Shown: positions 31,381-40,365 of the stretch, piece by piece
Layout of the letters: each line of letters begins with the position of its first letter
Numbering within the stretch: the first letter of the stretch is position 1
Assembly: GCF_003751605.1 (NCBI RefSeq)
Contig: NZ_RJVJ01000001.1
Span: forward strand, 1,178,001 to 1,242,000
Origin: Kitasatospora cineracea
GTDB lineage: Bacteria > Actinomycetota > Actinomycetes > Streptomycetales > Streptomycetaceae
DNA length: 64,000 nucleotides
Reading direction: 5' to 3'
The notes under the pieces: generated by a model
The model's database searches: none
Seen by the model: only the letters and a program-made list of their open reading frames with translations
What the model was told of the DNA's origin: nothing
Made by a program: the position numbers and the translations under genes

Positions 31381-31513
31381 GGATGCTGCACCCCGCTCCC
31401 GCTTCTGTGGAGCAGTGCGGCTCCGTGGGCTTCGGTTCGCTTGCGGAGGTACACAGTGCCGCCGATCACTCGACACAACCACCCCTTTCAACCACCCACT
31501 TGACTCACAATCG

Positions 31514-31539
31514 GGTGACTTGCCTGACTCTCAGTCACC
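31514..31539. promoter_or_regulatory. Inverted repeat in divergent promoter region
   Basis: GGTGACT and AGTCACC are inverted 7-bp repeats 12 nt apart in the 270-bp gap between the leftward ATPase operon and the rightward TPR regulator. TTGACT and TTGCCT -35-like hexamers lie around it. It is a candidate operator for the cluster regulator. Confidence 0.4.
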
Positions 31540-31650
31540 ACTTCGCCACCACTTCCCGGCGGGCTCTGGCAGTGAGGTGTTCCTTGGTGGTAGGCACGTA
31601 ATGACGGCCACGAGCAGCGTCTCGCGCTGCCATCCAGCGAAGGGACTGCC

Positions 31651-33000
31651 GTGAGCAGGTCCAGGACTCTTCTCCACCAGTTAGTCACACAGCGCGCCAT
31701 GACCTACTCGGAGTTCGCCGAGGACTACAGGCTCGCGGCAGCCGTCCTGTTCGAGAGGACCAACGACCCCGTGTACCGGGGTGCTGTGGTCGCCGAGAAC
31801 TCGTTCATTCGCTGGAAGGGTGGCGACGTTTCGATGCCTCGCCGTCCCGCTCCGAGAATCCTTGAGGAGATGTTCAAGCTCACGGCCGCCCAGCTGTTCG
31901 GCCCCTGCTCGGACGAGCAAGTCCCGGTGCTACTACCAGCGCCGATGCTTGATGAAAGTGATCTACGGATGACCGCACGAAGTGCCCGCGCCCACGCCAC
32001 AGACGCGGCAGCCCAGCTCCTCCCCGACCTCACGATCGAGCAACTGGAAGACGACCTCGCTCGGCTGGTGCGGGCCCACACCAACACCCCGCCACACACC
32101 ATCTACGCGCAGGGCAAGGAAGTTCTGGCCCTTGCGCAGGAGATGCTCGACCGCACGCAGAAGCTCTCCCAGCGGGGACGTCTCTACCTCGTCGCCGGTG
32201 AAGCGGCGGCCCTCCTCGGGGGCTGCGCCTTCGACCTCGGCGCGTCGTCCACCGCCGTCGAACTCCTCCGTGCCGCCGCGCTGTACGGGCAGGTCGCCGA
32301 GCACGGGCCGCTCCAGGCGTACGTCTACGGCTACCTGGCGATCCTGGCGTACTGGAACGGCAACCCGACCGTCGCCGTGCGGCACGTGAAGCACGCGGAC
32401 CAGTTCCCCGGGGTCGGCAACGCCGGCAAAGCACGGTTGGCGGCCATCGCGGCCCGCGCCTACGCTCACCTCGGGCGCGTCGAGGAGACACAGCAGGCCA
32501 TAGAGAGCAGCCTGCAAGACAGGGGGTCCCGGCGAGACGAGATCCACGACGACCTCGCTGGTGAGTTCGCTTTCAGCCCGGAACGGGTCGCGATGTCGAA
32601 CAGCGCAAGCTACCTCCTGCTCCGGGACGGTACGGGCGCAGAGACCTCGGCGCGGCAGTCCCTCCAGCTGATCACCGAGAACACCACGGGGGCGGTGCCG
32701 TTCATCGTCGGGCCGCAGGCATCGTCCGACCTCGCCATGGCGCTGCTGCTGCGGCGCGACCTCGACGGAGCGGCGGAAGCACTGGCGCCGGTGCTCGCCC
32801 TTCCCCGCGAGTGGCGAGGCGCGGGACTGGTGGACAGGCTCGGCGCAGTTCGCAGAGAGCTGGTCTCGCCGGACTACCGTGGCGCAAGCACAGCCGGAAC
32901 CCTCGCCGAGCAGATCGAGGACTTCACCGCCGTAGCCGCGCCGCGCATCCTCGGTCCGGGCACGACACGGCTGGCGATCGACAGCGGGGAGGTCAGCTGA
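31651..33000 (+). CDS. TPR-containing regulator-like protein
   Basis: A 449-residue protein from GTG 31651 with GAAGGGA upstream. Residues 1-90 look like a degenerate helix-turn-helix region (MTYSEFAEDYRLAA...SFIRWKGGDVSMPRRPAPRILEEMF), followed by about ten helical repeats (QRGRLYLVAGEAAALLGGCAFDLG, LAILAYWNGNPTVAVRHVKHA, ARLAAIAARAYAHLG). This architecture is the common TPR regulator next to actinobacterial RiPP and antibiotic genes. It is divergent from the lanthipeptide operon and overlaps the epimerase gene end-to-end by 8 nt. It probably controls the cluster. Confidence 0.8.
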   Translation: MSRSRTLLHQLVTQRAMTYSEFAEDYRLAAAVLFERTNDPVYRGAVVAENSFIRWKGGDVSMPRRPAPRILEEMFKLTAAQLFGPCSDEQVPVLLPAPMLDESDLRMTARSARAHATDAAAQLLPDLTIEQLEDDLARLVRAHTNTPPHTIYAQGKEVLALAQEMLDRTQKLSQRGRLYLVAGEAAALLGGCAFDLGASSTAVELLRAAALYGQVAEHGPLQAYVYGYLAILAYWNGNPTVAVRHVKHADQFPGVGNAGKARLAAIAARAYAHLGRVEETQQAIESSLQDRGSRRDEIHDDLAGEFAFSPERVAMSNSASYLLLRDGTGAETSARQSLQLITENTTGAVPFIVGPQASSDLAMALLLRRDLDGAAEALAPVLALPREWRGAGLVDRLGAVRRELVSPDYRGASTAGTLAEQIEDFTAVAAPRILGPGTTRLAIDSGEVS

Positions 33001-34027
33001 CCTTCTCCACCTTCTCCAGGATGCGGGTCTCCTTCGCGGGGTCGATACCGTGCTCGGCCCACCGCGGGTGCGGCACGGGCAGGTTGCCCTGCTGGAGCCA
33101 GGCCCAGGTGTCAGCCACCGTCTCGGCCAGCGGGCGGCTCCGGAAGCCGGCGGCGAAGGCCGTGCTGGAGTCGATGGCCCAGGCCCCGGCGTGAGTGCGC
33201 CATAGCGGCAGCTCGGTCCACTGCTGGACGCCGGCGTCGAGCAGCACCTCGTCAGGTGCCCAGACCAACTGGCCCGTACTACTCGTGGTCCGGAGACAGG
33301 CGTCCAGGAACCCGCCCCAGGTCTCCCTGCCGAGCGGCGCGGTCACGTTGTGGATCTGCAAGCCGTCCGCTGCTGCCTGGTCGAGGGTGAACTCGGCGAC
33401 GTCGCGGACGTCGGTGGGCTGGATCGTCCGTGCCGGATCGCCCGGTGCGAGGATCGCCCCGCCGCGCTCCGCACGCCGCAGCCACCACGGCAACCTGCCC
33501 ACGTACTCGCCCGGCCCCAGGATCACCCCCGGCCGCAGGACGGACACGCGGTCGGCGAAGGCCGCCAGCACCGCGCGCTCCGCCCCCGCCTTCTGCCGCC
33601 CGTAGTAGTAGTCGGGACCGGTCCAGTCGGCGGGCAGGCGGCCGTAGTCGGCGTCCGCGTCCGGCGGTCCGTCCAGCACCTCGGACTCCACGCTCAACGG
33701 CTCATCCGGCCAGCCCCGGTACGCCGAGACGGTGGAGATGTAGACGTACCGCTGCGCCTGCGGCGCGAGCACCTTCGCGCCGTCCAGCACCGTCCGAGGT
33801 GCCAGTTCGGAGGCCGAGGTGTCCACGACGGCGTCCCAAGGGCCGTGCGCGGCCAGCGCCGCGAGGTCGGACGGCCGTTCCCGGTCGCCGTGGACCGCAA
33901 CTGCGCCGGCCACCGGGATGCCCGACCTTCCACGGCTGAAGGTCGTCACCTCCCACCCGCGTGCGAGAGCACCGCTGACAACTGCCCGACCGAGGAACCA
34001 GCCGCCGCCCATCACGAGAATCCGCAT
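32993..34027 (-). CDS. NAD-dependent epimerase/dehydratase
   Basis: A 344-residue extended short-chain dehydrogenase from ATG 34027. The Rossmann motif is GGGWFLGRAVV near the N-terminus (residues 7-17), and the catalytic Y-x3-K appears in YYYGRQKAGAE (about residues 141-145). A typical VLRPGVILGPGEYVGRLPWW segment lies near residue 170. Substrate is unknown; related proteins act on nucleotide sugars or mRNA-binding roles in plants. It converges with the TPR regulator. There is no obvious link to lanthipeptide modification. Confidence 0.85.
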   Translation of the reverse strand: MRILVMGGGWFLGRAVVSGALARGWEVTTFSRGRSGIPVAGAVAVHGDRERPSDLAALAAHGPWDAVVDTSASELAPRTVLDGAKVLAPQAQRYVYISTVSAYRGWPDEPLSVESEVLDGPPDADADYGRLPADWTGPDYYYGRQKAGAERAVLAAFADRVSVLRPGVILGPGEYVGRLPWWLRRAERGGAILAPGDPARTIQPTDVRDVAEFTLDQAAADGLQIHNVTAPLGRETWGGFLDACLRTTSSTGQLVWAPDEVLLDAGVQQWTELPLWRTHAGAWAIDSSTAFAAGFRSRPLAETVADTWAWLQQGNLPVPHPRWAEHGIDPAKETRILEKVEKVS

Positions 34028-34304
34028 GCCGCCGATACTGCCCTGCTGGGTTCGCTCCTACGCCACCGGGTCAAGGTCGGTGGCGGAGCTCGACCCGAAG
34101 CAGAGGAACGGCGCAGCCAGGCTCCGGGACCGGCGTACGCGCCTGCGCGTATATCCGCCACCTGCAACTTCGTAGCGTCAGCAAGGTCTGTGAGGCGGCC
34201 GCCGCGCTGGTCGTGCTGGCGGCAGAAAACCTGGCCGAACTGTCCGTCAAGTCCCTTACCGTTGAGTTGTCCACATTGAGAAGCGGCTTGTGTTGGAGAG
34301 TCGA

Positions 34305-35213
34305 ATGCCTGGCCCCACGTCGCAGGAACATCCGAAGCGGCACCATACGGTCGCGCGGCTCCAGCAGTCGGGGTTCTGCAACGAGCACGACCAGGTCCTG
34401 TGCGTGCCGCTCCCCGGCGGGCGGTCGTTCCTCCAGAACATCAACGACGCGACGGTGATCGGACAGTTCAACCGAGTCACCCGGGACGGCGAGGACTCCT
34501 ACGCCCTGGAGTACTTGCTCTCGGACCTGGAGACGGACTGCGCGCCGGCCTGGAAGCGAGCCCGCGATCCTCGCCAGTGGCCGCTGTCTGCCTCGGACCG
34601 GCGAGCGGTCGCCACGCTGATCGCTGCACAACACCTCCGGACCATGCGCTCCCGGGCCCAGATCCTCAACACGCACAACCTGCTGCTGGAGCTGGCCGAG
34701 AAGTTCGGGCTGCCCTACGAGGCTCAGGGCGAGCCGAACCTTCCGCTGGAGCACGCCCGGCTGATCAACTCCGCACTGCCGCAGGCCCGCGATGTACTCG
34801 TGAACCGCTCCTGGATGCTGTTCGTCTTCAAGCGCAAGGCTCTGGCGTTCTCCGACAGCCCTGTCGTCCCAGTTCCGGGCGTCGACAGCGACTGGAGGAC
34901 GCCCGCGGGGCTGTTCACCGAGGGCGGTGTCTTGGTGCCCCTCGCCCGTCGGGTCGCGCTGGTCGTCGGAGCGCCCGGCACCAGCCCGAGCGTGGACGCC
35001 ATGGTGGAGGGGACCACGAAGCGGGCGACGGACTTGAACTCGCTGATCTCGGCGAACGCGCACCGCTTCCTGTACCACCACCCGGAGGACGACCCGCTGC
35101 GCGGTATCTCTCTCCCGGAGCCCGGCGGCAACGCCGAGGTGATGTACGAGGTGATGACGCACGCCCAGATGCGCCAGCACCTGGAGCGGACCTCGGCGGC
35201 GGGACAGCAGTAG
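34305..35213 (+). CDS. DUF4238-family protein
   Basis: A 302-residue protein from ATG 34305 with GGAGAG upstream. It resembles the DUF4238 family: N-terminal His pair (KRHHTVARLQQSGFC), a helical middle (ATLIAAQHLRTMRSRAQIL) and the ALAFSDSPVVPVPG strand near residue 190. Function is unknown; members occur often in genomic islands and have been suspected of nuclease or defence roles. It is the last rightward gene of the cargo block and ends at a bidirectional terminator facing the phage capsid operon. Confidence 0.7.
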   Translation: MPGPTSQEHPKRHHTVARLQQSGFCNEHDQVLCVPLPGGRSFLQNINDATVIGQFNRVTRDGEDSYALEYLLSDLETDCAPAWKRARDPRQWPLSASDRRAVATLIAAQHLRTMRSRAQILNTHNLLLELAEKFGLPYEAQGEPNLPLEHARLINSALPQARDVLVNRSWMLFVFKRKALAFSDSPVVPVPGVDSDWRTPAGLFTEGGVLVPLARRVALVVGAPGTSPSVDAMVEGTTKRATDLNSLISANAHRFLYHHPEDDPLRGISLPEPGGNAEVMYEVMTHAQMRQHLERTSAAGQQ

Positions 35214-35242
35214 CCGCCCCGGGCCTTCGGTCCGGGGCGGCT
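35212..35242. terminator. Bidirectional terminator at the cargo/phage boundary
   Basis: AGCCGCCCCGG and CCGGGGCGGCT form a perfect 11-bp stem with a 9-nt loop (35212-35222/35232-35242). It separates the rightward DUF4238 gene from the leftward capsid operon and marks the right edge of the cargo block. Confidence 0.7.
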
Positions 35243-35255
35243 CGGTGCCGCACGG

Positions 35256-35714
35256 TCACTCCCAGCCGCGGGCCTGCCGCAGGCGGTCGAACTCCGCCCT
35301 GGGGACGGACTTCGCCGGGATGTAGAGCAGGTGGGTGACCGTTCGGCGGCTGCCGGGCACGGTCCGGCGCTCGTAAATGCGGACCTTGGGGAAGACGACG
35401 GTCCACTCGGGGTGGGTCAGGTCGAACAGCTCGCTGGGGTCGCCCGGGAGCGGGCTTCCGTTCTCGTCGACCAGTTCGCTGTCGGCGGCGGACGCCGGCG
35501 CCTGGAGCGTGATCCCGGGCACCGGCCCCTCCGGGCGCGGTTCGGGCTGCTCGGGGGGCACGGGGGGCGGTTCGAGTGGGGCGGCGGCAGATGCCTCCGC
35601 CGCCGGGATCGGGGCTGCTGCGGGCTGCTCCGCCTCCGGTGCGGCACTCTCCGGGGCCGGAGTTGCTGCGGGCACCGGGGCGGTGGTCTTCGCCGGGGGC
35701 TTGCGGGCGGCCAT
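35256..35714 (-). CDS. Capsid-associated phage protein
   Basis: A 152-residue protein from ATG 35714, overlapping the capsid stop (TGATG). The first 70 residues are a Pro/Ala/Glu-rich disordered tail; the rest is a small folded domain (LTHPEWTVVFPKVRIYERRTVPGSRRTVTHLLYIPA). Similar small proteins follow the capsid gene in actinophages and may be head decoration or joining proteins. It is the last phage gene before the cargo block. Confidence 0.65.
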   Translation of the reverse strand: MAARKPPAKTTAPVPAATPAPESAAPEAEQPAAAPIPAAEASAAAPLEPPPVPPEQPEPRPEGPVPGITLQAPASAADSELVDENGSPLPGDPSELFDLTHPEWTVVFPKVRIYERRTVPGSRRTVTHLLYIPAKSVPRAEFDRLRQARGWE

Positions 35715-37036
35715 CAGGCGGCCGCCTTGAAGGTCCCGTAGACGAAGGACTCGGGGCGGGGCACCTCGAGGCCGATGCGCTCGGAGCCGCGCATGGTGAC
35801 GACGCCGCGCTCGAAGTTGTCGCGGTTCTCGGTCGAGACCTGGACGCCGACCTGCTCGCGGTCGTAGAGGCGGGCGCCCAGGCCGAAGCTGCCGACGAGG
35901 AACTTGCCCTCGTTGATGGCCATCGAGTCGACGACGGCGAGCCGCCAGACGATCTTCTGCGCGCCGATCGCCACGTTGACCGCGACCCGGTAGGCCCCTT
36001 GGCCGTCGGTCTCCAGCTCCAGGTCCTCGAAGTCGAAGGGGTGCAGGACGATGCCGGTCGGCGGGTAGTTGGCCAGCACGGCGCGGGTCGCGGCTCGGCG
36101 GATCGCGGCGGTCTGCTTGTCGGCGGCGTCCTGGGCGTAGGTCTGCACGCCTTGGGTGTTGACGATGCCGGTGATGCTGTCGTCGCCGCCGGGGCCGTAC
36201 AGGATCTCGTTGTCCTCGACCATCTTGACGCCGTCGACCAGCTCGGTGTCGATGATGCCGCGCAGGCGGGGCTCGTCGGCGAGCGTGTTCTTGTGGATCG
36301 GCATGGTGTGCGCGATCTCCGCGACCGGGTAGAGCACGGTCTTGAAGGTGAGCTGCGACTGCGGGGCGCGGGCGTAGACCTCGACGGCGGCACCGCCACC
36401 GGCCGGGACCTCCATCGCGCGCTCGGGGACGACGGCCGCCCCGTTGGTGAAGCCGGTGACGCGCACGCCGTACAGGATGTTGGCGGTGGTGGTCTCCGAC
36501 GGGAACAGGTCGCGGATCCGGCCGGGGCGCAGCGGGCGGGGCACCATCTCCAGCTGCTCCGGGGTGCCGAGGCCAAGGACGGCGGCGGTGCCGGCGGACC
36601 GGCTGAACACGTCCTTGCGGGCGAGCTGGTGGAGGCCACTGCCTTCGATGGTGACGATCTGGTCGAAGGAGCCGCGGAAGCCGGCGGCGGCGAGGGACTT
36701 GAACTCGCTGCTGTCGATGAACCGCTCGCCGAGGGACTTCGCGCTCTGGCCCGCGAGGTGGGCTGTCAGCGCGGCGTCCCGGGGTGCGAGGGGGCTGGAG
36801 GCCGGCTCGTTGAGGAAGGTCTGGATGGCGGCCGCGCCCTCCAGGTCGGTGATCAGCTGCTTGATCTCCTGGGCGTCGGCGAGGGCCTTGCGGAACGCGG
36901 CGGCCTTCTCGGTGGAGACGGTCACGCCGCCGTCCTCGACGGTGAAGGCCGTGCTGATCGTGTCGAGTTCGGCCGCCTTGGTGCGCAGCGCGCTGTTCAG
37001 TTCCTTGAGTCGAGCGTTGTCGACGGTGGTGGGCAC
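35714..37036 (-). CDS. Major capsid protein, HK97 fold
   Basis: A 440-residue protein from GTG 37036 with AAGGAG upstream. The N-terminal about 120 residues are a helical delta/scaffold domain (LKELNSALRTKAAEL...KALADAQEIKQLI). The rest has HK97-fold features: VRVTGFTNGAAVVPE, LTFKTVLYPVAEIAHTMPIHKNTLAD, the ending LVGSFGLGARLYDREQVGVQV and GVVTMRGSERIGLEV. The prohead protease gene just upstream would cleave the delta domain. It has its own promoter (site C) with a long 104-nt leader. Confidence 0.92.
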   Translation of the reverse strand: MPTTVDNARLKELNSALRTKAAELDTISTAFTVEDGGVTVSTEKAAAFRKALADAQEIKQLITDLEGAAAIQTFLNEPASSPLAPRDAALTAHLAGQSAKSLGERFIDSSEFKSLAAAGFRGSFDQIVTIEGSGLHQLARKDVFSRSAGTAAVLGLGTPEQLEMVPRPLRPGRIRDLFPSETTTANILYGVRVTGFTNGAAVVPERAMEVPAGGGAAVEVYARAPQSQLTFKTVLYPVAEIAHTMPIHKNTLADEPRLRGIIDTELVDGVKMVEDNEILYGPGGDDSITGIVNTQGVQTYAQDAADKQTAAIRRAATRAVLANYPPTGIVLHPFDFEDLELETDGQGAYRVAVNVAIGAQKIVWRLAVVDSMAINEGKFLVGSFGLGARLYDREQVGVQVSTENRDNFERGVVTMRGSERIGLEVPRPESFVYGTFKAAA

Positions 37037-37140
37037 GGTGTGGCGCTCCTTGGGATGGTGCCGGGCCACCCCGCCAGCGCGGGACGGAAGGGTCCACGCC
37101 GTGCGCTCGGTCAGCACCGGGACGCCACGGCGATCGGCAC

Positions 37141-37170
37141 ACCGTAGGAACTGGTGATCGTTAGTGTCGC
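37141..37170 (-). promoter_or_regulatory. Phage-type promoter C (major capsid)
   Basis: Minus-strand GACACTAAC, 11 nt, CCTACGGT; the -10 ends 104 nt before GTG 37036. Confidence 0.65.
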
Positions 37171-37267
37171 GTTGAGGGCTTACCGGTTGGCGCACTTGCA
37201 GTCGCCATCATCAACTCCATTGAAATTAGAGGAAGTTGCCTGTTCTTCTGTCTGCTGTTGCGGGTGA

Positions 37268-38020
37268 GTGTGGTGGAGTCCGGCACGGCGTCGGACCGGC
37301 CGGTCAGTCCGGCTGTCCCTCGTGGAGGCCGGCGTGTACCCCTTCCCGAAGCCTGGTCTTCCGCTGCTCGAAGCAGCGGGAGCCGCTGGCCCCGTCGGCA
37401 GCCCTGTCCGCCAACTCGCTTTTTGTGGCGAGGTGTTGGAAGTGGTTCCGGTCGAATCCGGTTGGGCGCTGCGGATCATCGGTTCCGCCGAGGAGTCGTT
37501 CGGGCCGTGCAGCACGCCGGAGGCGGCGGAGAGCTGGATGCACGAGTGGGCGGCGTGGCGGTTGTGGCCGCTGGCGCAGGCCCGCGGGCCGTGGGGGTGC
37601 TTGGCACGTGCGGACGGCGGGTGGATGACCGCGCTGGCCCGCACCGGCCTGCCGCCGGTGGTGGAGGCGCACTCTGCGGTGCAGCACGCGGAGGAGCACG
37701 CCGCCCGGCACCTGGTCTCGCCCGCGGCTTGGGCTGCGGGCCCCGACGGTCTACCGGAGGCGGTGCGCGAGATCGAGGTGCGGTTCTGGGTGAGGGAGGG
37801 CTACCGGGTGCTGGCGGCCTGGGCGACTGCCGATCTCGGGGCGCTGGCCCGCGAGGCGTACCGGCAGCAGCAGCTCGGCCGGGGCAACTTCCCGGTGTCG
37901 GAGCTGGCGGCGCGGCTGGGGGTGTCGTCGGCGACGGTCTCCGGGGCGGCGGCCGGGCGGACCTGGAACCCGCAGATCAGCCCGGCGGCCGGGGTGCTCG
38001 CCCCTCGCCCCCGCCGGTAG
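37268..38020 (+). CDS. HTH-ended protein of unknown function between capsid and protease
   Basis: A 250-residue protein on the strand opposite to the phage operon. GTG 37268 is the first possible start after an in-frame stop; GTG 37322 is an alternative, and neither has a clear Shine-Dalgarno. The middle is Trp-rich (WMHEWAAWRLWPLAQARGPWGCLA), and the C-terminus is a helix-turn-helix (FPVSELAARLGVSSATVSGAAAGRTWN). The upstream 100 bp are AT-rich. It looks like a lysogeny-expressed gene, possibly a regulator. Family not recognised. Confidence 0.6.
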   Translation: MWWSPARRRTGRSVRLSLVEAGVYPFPKPGLPLLEAAGAAGPVGSPVRQLAFCGEVLEVVPVESGWALRIIGSAEESFGPCSTPEAAESWMHEWAAWRLWPLAQARGPWGCLARADGGWMTALARTGLPPVVEAHSAVQHAEEHAARHLVSPAAWAAGPDGLPEAVREIEVRFWVREGYRVLAAWATADLGALAREAYRQQQLGRGNFPVSELAARLGVSSATVSGAAAGRTWNPQISPAAGVLAPRPRR

Positions 38021-38042
38021 CCGTCCGCCGCCGGGGGATCGC

Positions 38043-39197
38043 TCAGCCGCGGTCGGCGGCGTCGGCGAACAGCGTGAGCGCGGCGGTGATCTCCGCCGCG
38101 CTCAGCGTCTCCACGGTCCGCCCCTTGCCCTCCTCGGGGGCGGAGGTGGGGGCGCTCTGCCACTCGATGCCGGCGGCGTCGAGGACGGCGACGAGGTGCT
38201 GGGCGGCGGCGGCGAGACGGTCGGCGTTGTCGCCCGACAGGACCCGCCCGGCCTTCCCCGCGGCGGCGGTGAGCACCTTCATGTGGGACGCGACCCGTTC
38301 CAGGTCGGGCGCGAGCGCCGCGAGCGCGGCGGCCGGGCCGTCCTGTTCGACGTCGAGCACCAGGCGCACCGGTGCGGGCGGCCCGACGGTCGGGGTGCCC
38401 TCGCCGTCCAAGGTGTAGGGGACCTCCCAGGCCGCCGAGGTGTAGCCGTCGGCGGTGAACGCCCACACCGTGGCGACGACCTTGTCCGGGTAGGTGCCGA
38501 TGATCTGCACCGTGCCGACCTCTACGCCGTCCCCGGCCGTCGCCTGCTGGAGGTGCTGCTCGACCGCGCGGGCGATGGTGTCGATCCGCTCCTCCAGGGT
38601 GCCGGCCAGCGGCGCCAGTTCCAGGTCGGCGTCGGAGAGGTAGGCGCGGGCCTTCCCGCCCTGCTGCTTCAGGTCAAGGGTGGAGGTGTAGGGGTTCGCA
38701 CCGAACAGCACCGGCGAGTACTCGTACAGGTCGAGGTCGCTGATGCGCCGCGCGCCCCGGACACGCTTGGCGGTGCGGACCTTGTAGCCGATCGACCACT
38801 GGACCTGGTGGGCGAAGAACTGCAGGTTGGCGTACATGTCGCGCCCGGCCTGGGTGGCGAGGTTGCAGCGGCCCTTGACGAGGAGCGCGCCGGCCTCGGC
38901 GGGCCAGGGGGTGCTGTCGGGGAGGGCTGCGGGCAGCCGGGGGTCTCCGGGCAGCAGTTCCTCGGCGTGCTCGGTGCGGGCGGTCCACACGTTCCAGTCG
39001 TGCGACCAGACGCCCTTGGGGGTCATCGCGGCGAGGGTGCGGGCGTAGGCACCGGGCTCGATCACGTCGTTGTCGTGGTCGAGCAGGCCGGTGACGGAGA
39101 CGAGGGTGGTGAAGGTGCCTTCGTCGTCGTCGGTCTCCAGGACGCCGAGCGGGGCGGCCTGCTTGTGGTCGAGTGTGCTGCTGGGGGTGCCTGCCAC
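38043..39197 (-). CDS. Prohead maturation protease
   Basis: A 384-residue protein from GTG 39197 with GGGAGCG upstream. The HK97 U35-type protease signature is visible as GVWSHDWNVW (catalytic His near residue 64) and VQWSIGYKV (catalytic Ser near residue 134), with VTGLLDHDNDVIEPGAY at the N-terminus. The C-terminal 170 residues may serve as scaffold. It is followed by the + strand HTH gene and then the capsid gene. Promoter D lies just upstream. Confidence 0.88.
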   Translation of the reverse strand: MAGTPSSTLDHKQAAPLGVLETDDDEGTFTTLVSVTGLLDHDNDVIEPGAYARTLAAMTPKGVWSHDWNVWTARTEHAEELLPGDPRLPAALPDSTPWPAEAGALLVKGRCNLATQAGRDMYANLQFFAHQVQWSIGYKVRTAKRVRGARRISDLDLYEYSPVLFGANPYTSTLDLKQQGGKARAYLSDADLELAPLAGTLEERIDTIARAVEQHLQQATAGDGVEVGTVQIIGTYPDKVVATVWAFTADGYTSAAWEVPYTLDGEGTPTVGPPAPVRLVLDVEQDGPAAALAALAPDLERVASHMKVLTAAAGKAGRVLSGDNADRLAAAAQHLVAVLDAAGIEWQSAPTSAPEEGKGRTVETLSAAEITAALTLFADAADRG

Positions 39198-39226
39198 CGT
39201 CTCGCTCCCGTTCGTTGGTGCAGGTG

Positions 39227-39256
39227 ACGGTAGGGGCCGGACGGGGCTTGGGTCGC
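39227..39256 (-). promoter_or_regulatory. Phage-type promoter D (protease)
   Basis: Minus-strand GACCCAAGC, 11 nt, CCTACCGT; the -10 ends 29 nt before GTG 39197. Confidence 0.55.
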
Positions 39257-39261
39257 GCCGC

Positions 39262-40365
39262 CTAGTCGTGCCAGCTGTCGTCGTCGCTGGGGTACACCTC
39301 CTCGGCGTACCACTCCCCGGGGCCAGCCAGGATGACGACCTCGGCTTCGTCCAGGCACCCGATGCCGGTTCCGGGTACCGCGAGGACGCGGGTGACGGGG
39401 ATGTCGCCGCTGATCAGGTAGCCGTTGACCTGCCCGCCCTGGGTGGCGAAGTCGCGGGCAGTGTCCTCGTCGGTGGCGGCGGAGGACAGGGGGCGCAGCG
39501 GCAGGGCGGTGACGCTGCCGTGGCCGTCGACGTCCTGGAGGTGGGAGTCGTCGTAGTCGCCGGTGAAGCCGCGGTGGACGGTGATGTGGGTGACGCCGAG
39601 GGCGGCGAAGTGCTGCTGGGTGTTCTCCCACATCGCGTTGAGGAAGGCGTCCAGGACGTGGCCGCGTTCGCGGGTGATGCGGTCGGTCTCGGCGGCCAGG
39701 TCGTCGTCGCCGTGGTCCCAGGCGAGAGTGCTGTCGAGGTGGAAGGTCCGCTGGGCGGCGTCCTGGAGCGCCAGGGCGTCGGGGTCGTGGTCGTTGGCGG
39801 TGGACGCCCAGCCGCTGACGAGCCAAGAGACGGCCTCCGCCCGGACGAACTGCTGGTACTCCTCGCCGCTCATCCGCTGGTAGCCCCACGGCTCGCGGCG
39901 GGCGCCGCTGTCGAGGTCGGCCTGTTCAACGTACTCGGCGTACCCGTTGTTACCCGACTCGGGGCGATACGCGGCAAGGCGGCCGTCCCGGACACGGGTG
40001 AGGCGGTCACGCTGCTGGTCCGACAGCACGTCGTCCAGCACCGAGTTCATCGCCTGCGCGAGCGAGTCGCACATGGCGGCCTTGACCGTTCCGGCGGGCC
40101 GGTACCTGCTGCCGAGGAGGTCGGCCTCGCTGACGCGCTGACCCTCCGTGCGGGTGCCGGGGAGGGTGACGTGGCCGGCTCCGGCGTGCTCGGCGAAGCG
40201 GCCCTGGTGGTCGCGCGGGTGCCGCTGCTCCTCCCACCGGGCGGCCTTGTGCCGCAGCCGCAGAACTACCGCCGGAAGGCGCAGCCGGTCGGCTCCGCCC
40301 GCGTCCGAGTGGATCCGGCCGGGGCGGGTACCGCGGGTCGGGGCCGCGCCGGGCTGACCGGTCAC
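39262..40365 (-). CDS. R-S-E ADP-ribosyltransferase, phage head-associated, copy 2
   Basis: A 367-residue protein from GTG 40365, overlapping the stop of copy 1 (GTGA). The C-terminal third has all three mono-ADP-ribosyltransferase elements: Arg265 in VHRGF, Ser294/295 in RPLSSAAT, and E340-x-E342 in CLDEAEVVILAGPGEW. The N-terminus has HPRDHQGRFAE, a motif shared with copy 1 and with many phage head proteins. As with other phage enzymes beside the portal, it is probably packaged and injected to modify host proteins; that is an inference. Pairwise similarity to copy 1 in the C-terminal half is obvious. Confidence 0.8.
   Translation of the reverse strand: MTGQPGAAPTRGTRPGRIHSDAGGADRLRLPAVVLRLRHKAARWEEQRHPRDHQGRFAEHAGAGHVTLPGTRTEGQRVSEADLLGSRYRPAGTVKAAMCDSLAQAMNSVLDDVLSDQQRDRLTRVRDGRLAAYRPESGNNGYAEYVEQADLDSGARREPWGYQRMSGEEYQQFVRAEAVSWLVSGWASTANDHDPDALALQDAAQRTFHLDSTLAWDHGDDDLAAETDRITRERGHVLDAFLNAMWENTQQHFAALGVTHITVHRGFTGDYDDSHLQDVDGHGSVTALPLRPLSSAATDEDTARDFATQGGQVNGYLISGDIPVTRVLAVPGTGIGCLDEAEVVILAGPGEWYAEEVYPSDDDSWHD

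Noticed and set aside
35256..37142. 628-codon frame overlapping capsid
   Set aside because: Frame-shifted shadow; only its last 152 codons, behind the ATG at 35714, are gene-like.
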